From: Methylocystis heyeri
GTDB lineage: Bacteria; Pseudomonadota; Alphaproteobacteria; Rhizobiales; Beijerinckiaceae
Direction: 5' to 3'
NCBI RefSeq assembly: GCF_004802635.2
Contig: NZ_CP046052.1
Coordinates: forward strand, 3,100,001-3,164,000
DNA: 64,000 nucleotides
In this document: one piece after another, positions 32,695 to 41,300 of the stretch
Position numbering within the stretch: position 1 is the first letter of the stretch
Layout: the number at the start of each line of letters is the position of its first letter
The notes under the pieces: generated by a model
The model's input: the letters and a program-made list of their open reading frames with translations, nothing else
Told to the model about the DNA's origin: nothing
Database searches by the model: none
Program-made: the position numbers and the translations under genes

Positions 32695-34401
32695 TCAGAG
32701 CTGCGAAGTCGTCGTCGCGTTGAACTGCATTCCCACCGATTTTTCGAGGCTCGAGAGAGCCGTGTCGATGACCGCAAAGATCACCGCGCGGGAAGAAGCG
32801 CTGCTCAGATCGAGATTAGCCGTCGACGACACCGCGTTCTTCGCCAGACTGGCGCTGAAAGCCGCGCTCGCCTGACTGGCGGTGAAGAACTGCGCGGCGG
32901 CGGTTCCGCTCGAATAGGACAGCGTCTGCGCCACATTGGAGAACACCGCCGACAATGCGGCGACGCTGAATCCCACGTGATTCTGCGGCGTCACGACGCT
33001 CGACGGGCTCGTGGTCGGTATCGGGTTGTCATAGAGCTGATCGAGATAATAGTGCACCTGATACGGATATTGCGCGTAAGAGTCCTGGCTTCCCCACACT
33101 TGTGCGTAGGAATTGACCGAGGCGATCGTCGCAGCCGTCGCCGTTGCGCCCAGCGTGCTGTATTTGCCGACCAGAGTTCCGTAATAGCCCTGATTATACG
33201 CGACGTTCAGAATCACATCGAGGAAGCTGTTCGGCAGCTTCACGAAATTGGCGAGCGCATTGTCATAGGCTGGCTCCCAGGGCGTGGTCCAGCCGCCGGC
33301 GCCCTTCCCCGTGACATTGAGGGCGACCATGTCGTTGTAGTGGAAATAGGCCGGCAGCATCGGGCCGTAATATTTGTTGTTGAAGGAGGCCGGGGTAGCG
33401 CGCGCATATTGGGTCGCCGCCGTCGCCATTGTGTAGCCGATGTTCTTCTGGATCGCGACATAATTGATGAGCGAATGGCCGGAAGGCGCATAAGTGCCGG
33501 AGACCATGTCGACCGCATAATTGTTGATCTGGTAGGGCCCGCCCTGGCCCATGCCCATCACCGCCTGCTGCAGCGACGACGGGTCGATCAGGTTCGAACT
33601 CGCCTGATAGAGCTGGGTTTCGATATTCTCCTGCAGCAGCTGCGCGAATATCGATCCGACGAGATAATCATTGTTGAATTGAATGCCCGGAAAACCCTCT
33701 TTCACCAGATGGGCGTACATCACTCCGGCGATGACGTTCGACATGATCAGATCGTCGTAATTGCCGCCGGTGAGCGTCATCGAGTCCTGGGCGGTTCCTG
33801 CGCCGAGCAGCAGGTGGAAATTGATCGTTCCGGAGCTTTGGCTGGAGCCGCCGCCCCCGCCGCCACCGCCGGAACTCGACGTCGTCACCGTGATGGGCTG
33901 CGTCTGCGCCGAAGCGCCGAAGGAATCGACAGCCGCGACCGCGAAGTTGTAATTGGTCGAGGGCGAGAGATTGGAGATCGCCACGCTCGCGCCGGGCACG
34001 TTTCCGATCAGCGTTCCGTTCTCATAGACATTGTAGCCGGTCACCGTGCAGGAGGCGACCGTGACCGGCCCCCAGCTCAGGGTCGTGGAGGCGCTCGTCG
34101 TTCCCGACGCCGCGAGGCCGGTGGGCGTCGGCGGAGCCGTGGAACAGCCCGAGCAGGAGCCGACAAGGGTCCACGGTTCGCCCGAACCAGGATAAACGCC
34201 GTTGTTGGTCGCGGGGTCCTGGCCCTGGGTCCACCAGTTGTTGCGATAGATGAGTCCGTTCTCGCTCACCTGGCTTCCGGGCGCGGCATATACGGCCGAC
34301 GCACTCCACGGAGCCGGACATGAGAACGCCAGCGTCGACGCGCCGGCCCAGCTTCCAAAGATCGTCGCGGCCAAAAGAGCCGTGGAGGATATCCTGCTCA
34401 T
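32695..34401 (-). CDS. Secreted carbohydrate-binding protein with fibronectin type III domain
   Basis: A 568-residue exported protein (signal peptide to about residue 25). Residues ~28-80 look like a CBM5/12 chitin/cellulose-binding module (PWSASAVYAAPGSQV, then YRNNWWTQGQDPATNNG). Residues ~88-180 are a fibronectin III domain, followed by a Gly/Ser linker. The ~380-residue C-terminal domain contains FHLLLGAGTAQDSMTLTGGN and NSFLDVILNVAYNQGYYG; I do not recognise it, and it may be a hydrolase with a lysozyme-like helical fold. ATG 34401 has GAGG 8 bases upstream. Confidence 0.7.
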   Translation of the reverse strand: MSRISSTALLAATIFGSWAGASTLAFSCPAPWSASAVYAAPGSQVSENGLIYRNNWWTQGQDPATNNGVYPGSGEPWTLVGSCSGCSTAPPTPTGLAASGTTSASTTLSWGPVTVASCTVTGYNVYENGTLIGNVPGASVAISNLSPSTNYNFAVAAVDSFGASAQTQPITVTTSSSGGGGGGGGSSQSSGTINFHLLLGAGTAQDSMTLTGGNYDDLIMSNVIAGVMYAHLVKEGFPGIQFNNDYLVGSIFAQLLQENIETQLYQASSNLIDPSSLQQAVMGMGQGGPYQINNYAVDMVSGTYAPSGHSLINYVAIQKNIGYTMATAATQYARATPASFNNKYYGPMLPAYFHYNDMVALNVTGKGAGGWTTPWEPAYDNALANFVKLPNSFLDVILNVAYNQGYYGTLVGKYSTLGATATAATIASVNSYAQVWGSQDSYAQYPYQVHYYLDQLYDNPIPTTSPSSVVTPQNHVGFSVAALSAVFSNVAQTLSYSSGTAAAQFFTASQASAAFSASLAKNAVSSTANLDLSSASSRAVIFAVIDTALSSLEKSVGMQFNATTTSQL

Positions 34402-34550
34402 TGAAACCTCAAATAAAGGGGATGGAGTTCTGCGCCGGCTGTATGGGATTTCCTGTCTGTCCTCGGACGCAGGGCCAGGGTTAGAAATCTCCTGTTTAAA
34501 AAGCCTGAACGGAAGCCCATCAAATTTACATGCCTGGAAAACGCCCCATT

Positions 34551-35015
34551 TCAGCCGGGAGTTCGCCAAGAATCCCAGCGCCGTTTGTTCCGATCTCTCT
34601 GCGGCAGCAGCGCGCCAATGTTATCGGCCCACACTTCCAGCGAACCGTCGCCGGGAACGCGCAGATCATATTGCGCGGGCGGCGTAAAAAGGGCGACTGC
34701 GTCTTCGTCTTGATCCGGTTCGACTCGGTCGACCCAGATCAGAAAATCAGGCTGGACGGCCGCGCGCGTCTCCTCGGTGGGACAGACCAAATCCGCGACG
34801 GCCGCGCCGCCCGCTTCCGAGACGCAGTTGCACAGCCATCCGATGCGGCGGGCCTGCTCGACTTGATCTTCCAGCGAGAGGCCGAGCCCTCTCGCGATGT
34901 TGGCGCGAAACTCGTCTCCGTTGAAATAGACCGCATCGAGTCTTTGGCTGAGCGCTCGCGCCAGCGACGTTCTGCCTGCTCCAGGCAAGCCCATGATGAG
35001 CACTTTCAAAAACAT
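34551..35015 (-). CDS. Small P-loop kinase, adenylylsulfate-kinase-like
   Basis: A 154-residue nucleotide-binding protein with a Walker A motif GLPGAGRTSLA at residues 9-19 and FNGDEFRANIARGLGLSLED, which resembles the DGDxxR...GLGFS region of APS kinases. The C-terminal half (ADLVCPTEETRAAV, PDFLIWVDRVEPDQDED) also fits. The usual Lys of GKT is Arg here (GAGRTS). The substrate could be APS or another small phosphoryl acceptor. Confidence 0.72.
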   Translation of the reverse strand: MFLKVLIMGLPGAGRTSLARALSQRLDAVYFNGDEFRANIARGLGLSLEDQVEQARRIGWLCNCVSEAGGAAVADLVCPTEETRAAVQPDFLIWVDRVEPDQDEDAVALFTPPAQYDLRVPGDGSLEVWADNIGALLPQRDRNKRRWDSWRTPG

Positions 35016-35207
35016 TCTCCCGAAGATCTCATCGCTTGGGAAAGAATCTTAATCGCAGCGACCGCCGCACGTATTTCCCATACATTTCCAGATTGCGCTG
35101 TCTTTTTGTTCTCTCGGGAGAGGCGGGAGCCGCATCATCGAGAGAAAAGCGCCCGCGATCAATCGACACAGCGGCGGCGCTTTGCCGAAGACGGAAAGGA
35201 GGATAGA

Positions 35208-35300
35208 TTGAGACGTCGCGTCCCTCCGGCGGAGAACCTGCTCGCATGGAGCGCTGAGCGCCGGCGACGAAGGGGACGGAAAAGAGGAGGATGCCTATGA
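35208..35300 (+). CDS. Arginine-rich leader peptide (putative)
   Basis: A 30-codon frame starting at TTG 35208 with a perfect AGGAGG 5 bases upstream (35197-35202). It encodes two arginine clusters (RRR at residues 2-4, RRRRRGRKR at 18-26). Its TGA overlaps the ATG of the next gene (ATGA), and its last codons carry the next gene's AGGAGG. This looks like a translationally coupled leader. No relative was recognised. Confidence 0.45.
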   Translation: MRRRVPPAENLLAWSAERRRRRGRKRGGCL

Positions 35301-35512
35301 AACCTACGAAACTCCTTGGATTCTTGATCGCTTCTTCGCTTCTTGTCGGATTCGAGCCTGTCGCCGAAGCTGCGCCGGCTTCAACTCCCGGATCCGCTAC
35401 GGAACTCGTCGCTTCCGACGGGCTCGTCGTTAAAACCGTGACTCGCGCCGGCGTCGCGCACAGATCTGCGCGGCGGACTTCGCGCCGGGTCAGTCGCCGG
35501 CACGGCTATTGA
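35297..35512 (+). CDS. Small secreted basic peptide 1
   Basis: A 71-residue precursor with a signal peptide (MKPTKLLGFLIASSLLVGFEPVAEA) and a mature part ending in a basic tail (RSARRTSRRVSRRHGY). ATG 35297 is chosen because AGGAGG (35285-35290) lies 6 bases upstream; ATG 35291 would be too close. It resembles the next peptide gene in size and layout. Function unknown. Confidence 0.55.
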   Translation: MKPTKLLGFLIASSLLVGFEPVAEAAPASTPGSATELVASDGLVVKTVTRAGVAHRSARRTSRRVSRRHGY

Positions 35513-35795
35513 TTCATTTCAACGACGCATGAGGAACAGGCCGCCGCAGGACGGTCTGTTCTTGCAAAGCGCACTTCGGTGATCTCGAGCGGCTGCTTAT
35601 CGGACGGATGGCTCCATGCGCTCGAAAACGCTCGACGGGTCCGCTTGTTTTCCACGTTTGAAATTGATGCTGGCGCGACTTTCGATCCTATGGAATCATT
35701 CGACATCCGCGAGGCGAGGCAGGCGCGCGATCGGCGTTTCCACGGTTTGCGTTTACAAATTTGAGCAAAGCATAGAGCTGCGAAGGGGGACGCCA

Positions 35796-36008
35796 ATGCG
35801 CTATATTCTTGCTGCGGTCGTTGTTTTTGCGATCGGCGCGCCCACAGCTCAGGCCCTGCCGAGCGTCGCTTCGACGTCGGTTTCCGCATCGCGGGCGGCA
35901 TTCATTTCCCCGATCGCCAAACGCGCTCCGGCCAGGTCGCATTCCTCCCGCCGCAGCAGGAGCAGCGCCGGCGGGATACATCCGCTGGTCGGCAGCGGCG
36001 ATTATTGA
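35796..36008 (+). CDS. Small secreted basic peptide 2
   Basis: A 70-residue precursor (signal MRYILAAVVVFAIGAPTAQA) with a mature part rich in Ser and Arg (RSHSSRRSRSSAGG) ending in a short acidic GDY. AAGGGGGA precedes ATG 35796. Layout is like peptide 1: signal, Ser/Ala stretch, Arg/Ser cluster, C-terminal Tyr. The stop lies directly against the end of pbpC on the other strand. Confidence 0.55.
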   Translation: MRYILAAVVVFAIGAPTAQALPSVASTSVSASRAAFISPIAKRAPARSHSSRRSRSSAGGIHPLVGSGDY

Positions 36009-38237
36009 TCAATCTATCGTCACGGTGATCGGCTTCGACGCCACAGGCGCGAGAGAAAGACGCGCCTCTATGCGATGAGCGCCGGTCTTCATGGGCCAGA
36101 ATACGGTCTCGTCGCTTCTCGCCAGCGCGAAAGGCTCTCCGTCGACCATCCACAGGATCTCGACATCGGGCGCGCCGGCCTGGAGTTTCAACGCCAGCTT
36201 GTTGAGCCGCGCCGGCTGCTCGGGATTGCGCCAGACATGCATATTGTGCTCGGGCGTCGCGATGTCGAGCGATATCGCGCGGGTTGCTGCGGCGGCCGGG
36301 CGCTGCGGGACCAACGCCGCCTCGCCGCCGATCGCTGAGCTTTGCCGCCCGAGTTCCTGCGGCGTCGCCCATTCGCGCAGCGTTTGCGCGCACAGCACGC
36401 CGGCGTCGCTCTGGCAGAGCTCGACCGAAACCCGTCCCGGCGGCGGCGCGAAACTCTCCTGCGTGATTTCGCCGGGCTTGGCGCCGTGCAAATGGCCCAG
36501 AACCGCATGGGCGAGGCGTGCGGCGGAAGCCGCGCCGCCGACGCCGCGCATGCCGCCGGCGTCGCCGCGGCCCATCCACACCCCGACGATGAAACGTTGC
36601 GAAAAGGCCAGCGTCCAGGCGTCGCGATAGTTCTGCGACGTGCCCGTCTTCACTGCGACGGCGAAAGGATATTCGAGCGGCCCGTAGCGCGGAAAGGAGG
36701 GCAACCGCGCCTGCGGGTCGGACAGGAACGACGTGATCAGCCTTGCGCTGTCCTGCGACAGCAGTCGCCGCGGCGCATGCGAGACTTGCTCGCGCGCAAA
36801 GGAAAGATCGCGCATCACGCCGTCGTCTGCGAGCATCGCATAGGCCCGCATGAGATCCTCGAGCCGCGTCGGCAACGCGCCGATCGCCATCGACACGCCG
36901 AAACTATCCGCCGGCGTTTCGAGATTATGCAGGCCGAGCTCGTGCAGAAATTCGAAATTGGCCTCCAGCCCGGTGCGGCGCAGCAGATTGGTGGCGGGCA
37001 CATTGCGCGAATTGGCGAGCGCCTGGCGCGGCGTCAGCGGCCCGAGGAACTGCCCGTCCGCGTTGTTTACGCCGGAGGCGCCTTCCGGAACGTCGTCGAG
37101 AAGATCGGTCGCCTTCAAGGCGCCGCGTTCGAAAGCCAGCGCATAGATGAAGGGCTTCAGCGTCGATCCCGGAGAACGCGCGATCCGGGTGAAATCGAAG
37201 GCGCCGGCCTGCGGGTCATCGTAGCCGACCGAGCCGACGTCGGCGATGACGGCGTTTGCGCCGCGTTCGGCGACCATCACCGCCGCCTGTCTTGCTCCGG
37301 CGCCGCGAAAGAGCGCGAGATAACGCCGCGCGAGCTGCGCGACATGTTCCTCGACGCCGAGATCTATCGTCGCATTGATGCGCGGCTCGAAAGAAGAAGC
37401 CGCGCGCAGACGCCCTTCGCGCACCAGATGTTCATAGCGCAGCGCGAGGTGCAGCATGTCCGGGCGGCGCTTGAGCGTCGGCGGCCGCATCGCGGCGAGT
37501 TCGCGAAAGGCGAGCGTCGCCTGCGCTTCGTCGAGCGCGCCCTCCTTCGCCAGTCTTTCGATGGCGCGGCGCGCGCGCGACGCAGCGAGCCTCAAGCCTT
37601 CCTGCCGCGCGATGTTCATGCGCCCCGGGGCTTTCGGAATCGCCGCCAGCAAGGCGGCCTGCGCCCATGAGAGATCGTCGAGCGGCTTGTCGAAATAAAA
37701 ACGCGCGGCATGGGCGACGCCGTGGCTGCCATTGCCGTAGGGCGCGATGCGCAAATAATGTTTCAGCGTGGCGTCATGGCCGTTGTGTGCGAGAATGGCG
37801 AGGCCCGTCGACGCTTCCCGGATCTTGTTCGCAAAGCTTCGCGGCCCCGGCGCCTGCATGCGGGCGACCTGCATGGCGATGCTGGAGGCGCCCTCCAACC
37901 GGCTGCGCCGCGTAGCGTTGGTCCAGACGGCGCGCAGCACGGCGCGCCAGTCGACGCCGGGATGGGCGTAGAAGCGGCGATCTTCAAGAGCCAGCGTCGC
38001 GCGCATGACCCGCTCGGGGATCGCCTGCAGCGGCCAGAAACCGTAATCGACCTCGCCGTTCTCGCGTCGCCCGTGCGCGATCTGGGTGATGAAAGCGCCA
38101 TTGCGGTCATAGACGATTTCAGTCGCGCGAGGCGCGGCGAGAGCGGCCCGGGAAAGCGCGTCCCACGCCAGAAAGGCGCCGCCGCCGATTATGGCGGCAA
38201 GCGAAACAAGTCCGAACGCGGCCAGCGCCCTGCGCAT
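36009..38237 (-). CDS. pbpC: Penicillin-binding protein 1C
   Basis: A 742-residue bifunctional peptidoglycan synthase. It has an N-terminal membrane helix, then a GT51 glycosyltransferase (ALEDRRFYAHPGVDWRAVLR, EGASSIAMQVAR). The transpeptidase follows with SxxK at Ser358-Lys361 (SPGSTLKPF), an SRN motif (ANSRNVPATNL) and KTG at 530-532. A C-terminal BiPBP_C beta domain ends the protein. I chose ATG 38237, not the longer start at 38321, because the extra 28 codons lie in an intergenic repeat. It is third in the operon with alpha-2-macroglobulin, the classic partner of PBP1C. Confidence 0.93.
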   Translation of the reverse strand: MRRALAAFGLVSLAAIIGGGAFLAWDALSRAALAAPRATEIVYDRNGAFITQIAHGRRENGEVDYGFWPLQAIPERVMRATLALEDRRFYAHPGVDWRAVLRAVWTNATRRSRLEGASSIAMQVARMQAPGPRSFANKIREASTGLAILAHNGHDATLKHYLRIAPYGNGSHGVAHAARFYFDKPLDDLSWAQAALLAAIPKAPGRMNIARQEGLRLAASRARRAIERLAKEGALDEAQATLAFRELAAMRPPTLKRRPDMLHLALRYEHLVREGRLRAASSFEPRINATIDLGVEEHVAQLARRYLALFRGAGARQAAVMVAERGANAVIADVGSVGYDDPQAGAFDFTRIARSPGSTLKPFIYALAFERGALKATDLLDDVPEGASGVNNADGQFLGPLTPRQALANSRNVPATNLLRRTGLEANFEFLHELGLHNLETPADSFGVSMAIGALPTRLEDLMRAYAMLADDGVMRDLSFAREQVSHAPRRLLSQDSARLITSFLSDPQARLPSFPRYGPLEYPFAVAVKTGTSQNYRDAWTLAFSQRFIVGVWMGRGDAGGMRGVGGAASAARLAHAVLGHLHGAKPGEITQESFAPPPGRVSVELCQSDAGVLCAQTLREWATPQELGRQSSAIGGEAALVPQRPAAAATRAISLDIATPEHNMHVWRNPEQPARLNKLALKLQAGAPDVEILWMVDGEPFALARSDETVFWPMKTGAHRIEARLSLAPVASKPITVTID

Positions 38238-38280
38238 GGCTGGAGGAACTCCAGTTGGAATTGAACCGGAAATTCTCCAC

Positions 38281-38337
38281 GCTTCCTTGTTTGATCGTGT
38301 TTTCTTCACGCGAACCGGCATCCACTTCGCTCGAAAA
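38281..38337 (-). repeat. Hyphomicrobiales-type intergenic repeat, copy 1
   Basis: Read on the minus strand, this holds GCGAAGTGGATGCCGGTTCG, then CGTGAAGAAAAC and a short AT-rich part. It is the familiar repeat type seen between genes in this order. It fills most of the gap between the macroglobulin gene and pbpC. A diverged copy is at 57681-57776. Confidence 0.55.
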
Positions 38338-38341
38338 CCCT

Positions 38342-41300
38342 CTATTTCGAGATTTCGATGCGCGCGCCGGCGCTCGATCCGCGCACGCCTTTTCGGTACA
38401 TGGTCTCGACCAGCGCCGGGGGCTCGGTATAGACCCCTGCGGTCTGGGCTTTCAGCCTAAAGGCGAAACGATAGGTTCCCTTCGGCAGGAAGTCATAGGC
38501 GTAGAACACCCGGTCGTCGCCGAAGCTGACCCAGGTCGGCGCAAGAGTCGGCGCGCTGGAGGGCTGCGCCTCGGCCGGTGCCGTCGCAATATTGGGGTTG
38601 AGCGGTTCGTAGCCCGCGGCGAGCGGCAGAGAAATCGCGACATGGGTGCGATCCTGCGGATTGACGACCTCGGCGATTTCCTCGATCACGTCGCCGACCG
38701 ACGCTCGGATTGCGGCGTTCTGCGCTTCGAGTTTTTCGGGAGCGGCCCCGCTCTTGATGCGCCAGCTCCCCCGCGTGATCGCAAACCCTTCCGAAACCGG
38801 CTCCGCCAGCGCGCCGGGCTGCTGCGGAACATAGCTGGTTTCGATCAGGGCGATCAGCGGCGCATTGGAGCTGTTGGCGATGGCGAGCGGCGCGGCGCTG
38901 GCGTCGACATGACGCGCGACCGGCTGGTTGGCCTCGATGATCGCCTCCTTCGACGCCTCTCCCGAGGCGAAGGTCACTTTGATCGGGTTCGCAGGCCGCC
39001 GCCAGTATTGCGCCAGCGCCGTGATGGCGGCGCTGTCCGCACGGGTCTCGCCCCAGCCGTCGCCCTCGCCGAGCCGCAGCAGGGCCTCGCGCAAAACGGC
39101 GGCGCGCGGATCGGAAGGCGCGGCGAGCGCCGCTGCGCGCAGGATTTCCGCGAGGCTGCGGGTCTCGGAAGGCAGAATGATCGGCGCCCCGGAGTCGGCC
39201 GCCTGGCCGACGTAGACCTGCGCGCCGTTGCGCATCGCGAATTTCACCCGGCCCCACATGGTCTCGGCGAGCGAAGAGACGACGCGCGGATCGACTTTCG
39301 GCAGAGACGCCGCCGCAGCGGCAAGCTGCGCGACGCTGGCATTGGGGAGGAAATCGGCCCGCCGCACGAATTCCGCCACGTAGGAATCGTCGAGCCGGCC
39401 GCCTTCCGCGAGCGCCGCCAGCGCCTCGGCGCGCTCGCGCATCTCCTGGCCGTCGAGCAGCCGGGGATAGTCTGAGCGCAGCGAAAGTTTGAGAATATTC
39501 GCCAGCCGGTCCATCAGCGTTTTATCGACCGGCTCGCCCGCGCGGTCGGCCTCGGTGAGAAAAGCGTAGGACCAGGCGGTGAGCGACACGTTTCCGCGCG
39601 CGCGCGGCCAGAAGGCGACGAGGCCGTCGTGGTCGACCGCCTGATCGATCTGTTGCGCCGTCGATTTGACATTGGCGGAAAGACGATCCTCCAGTCCGGC
39701 GGCGGCGAGAATGGGGGCGAAGCTTTTCAACGCCAGTCCCGCGCGCGCCAGCGACAGGCGCTGCTCGGTGCAGCCATAAGGATAAGCGACCAGGGCGTTG
39801 AGCCCCGCGATCAATTTGACCAGCGCCGGATCGGCGGCGACGACGGCCGTTCGCGACAATGTCCCGGGCCGCGCCGCCTCGCCGAGGGCCGCGACCGTTT
39901 TGGTTTCGCCGGGCGCGATTTCGACGATCTCGTAGCGGCGGGTGGGCTCGCGATCCGGCTTTACGGCCAGGTCGACCTCGACCGCGTCCTTAGCGTGGTC
40001 GGCGTCGCGCTCGATGCGGAAGCGAAGCTTGGCTTCCTGTTGCGCATCTTGTGGAACCTCGGCGCGAAGATCGACGCGCACGGGCTTGTTCTGCGCCCAT
40101 TCTATTTTGCGGCTCGCCTCGCCCTGCAGCTTCAGCCCATTCGCCGCGATCGCCGCCTTGCCCGAGCCCCCCGGCCCTTCGACGATGCGCGCGACGAGAC
40201 CGACATCGAATGAATCCCCCGCGCGGGCGAAGCGCGGCAGGGCGGGCTGCGCCACCAGCGCCTGGCGGATGAACATTTCACCGCCCGCGGCGCCGAAGCG
40301 ATCCGGCCCGCTCACCGCCTTGGCCCGCAGCTTGAAAACGGTCAGCGTATCGGGCAGCCGGACCTTTATCTTCGCCGCGCCATCGGCCCCGACCTTCACG
40401 CTCGGCAGATAGATCGGAACGGGCGTGAAATTCTTGCGCACGGAGATGTTGTTCTCCGCGCCCCATTCCTGCAGATCGCCGTCGCCACCGGCGATCTCCT
40501 CCAGCGGGATCACTCCGAAAGCCATGTTGCGGGTGTCTCGCGCCGCCATCTTGGTCTCGCGCGCGACGATGAAATCCGGCAGCGGATCGAGCGGGCGCTC
40601 TTTTGCGAGCGACAGCACCGCCTGATCCACCATCCAGAAGGTCGCTTCCCCGGCGAGGGGTTTTCCGGCGTCGTCGGAAAGCCGCAGCGTCACCTCCACC
40701 TCGTCGCCCGGACGCGCCTGGGAGGGATGCTCCAGCTTGACGTTGACGATGTTTTTCACCGGCGTCACCTCGATCCATTTGGTGGCGGCGATGGTGACGG
40801 GCTTGCCCTGGTCGAAATTGGCTGCGGGCTGGGGCGGACTGTCCTTGAGCCTTCCGCGCATGATCAGGAAATGCACCGCGAGCTTCGGCGTCTGCTCCTT
40901 CTTCAGCGGAACCGCCAAACGGCCGAAGCCGTTGGCGATGTCGACGAAGCTGTAATCATAGAGTCCGTTCGGCTGCTCGATGATGGCGAGCGCGCGCGCA
41001 GTCTGGAACGGCGATTGAACGATCAGCGTCGCGACTTCGCCGGGAGCATATCTATCCTTGTCGGAAGTCACCGTGGCCGAGGCCGCCGGCGGGCGCGAGA
41101 AAGTGACGGGCGTATCGCCGCCGACGAAGAAATCGACGCTCACCTGCTGGCGGCGCTTCAGGCGGTCATAGGCTTCGAGCTGCACGATATAGACGCCGGC
41201 CTCTTTGGCCTGGAGCTCGATCTTCTGCGCCTCTTTGGCGCTCGCGATTTTCCGCTCGAAGATGATGTCGTCCTGCGCCTGTGTGACATATTTGGCGGCT

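Noticed and set aside
32557-34323. 588-codon plus-strand open frame opposite the carbohydrate-binding protein
   Set aside because: Composition is repetitive His/Arg/Asp typical of antisense frames, and it starts within the hairpin cluster.
38238-38321. Longer pbpC start at 38321
   Set aside because: The added 28 residues are a translation of the intergenic repeat (38281-38337), while MRRALAAFGLVSL at 38237 is a normal PBP1C beginning.
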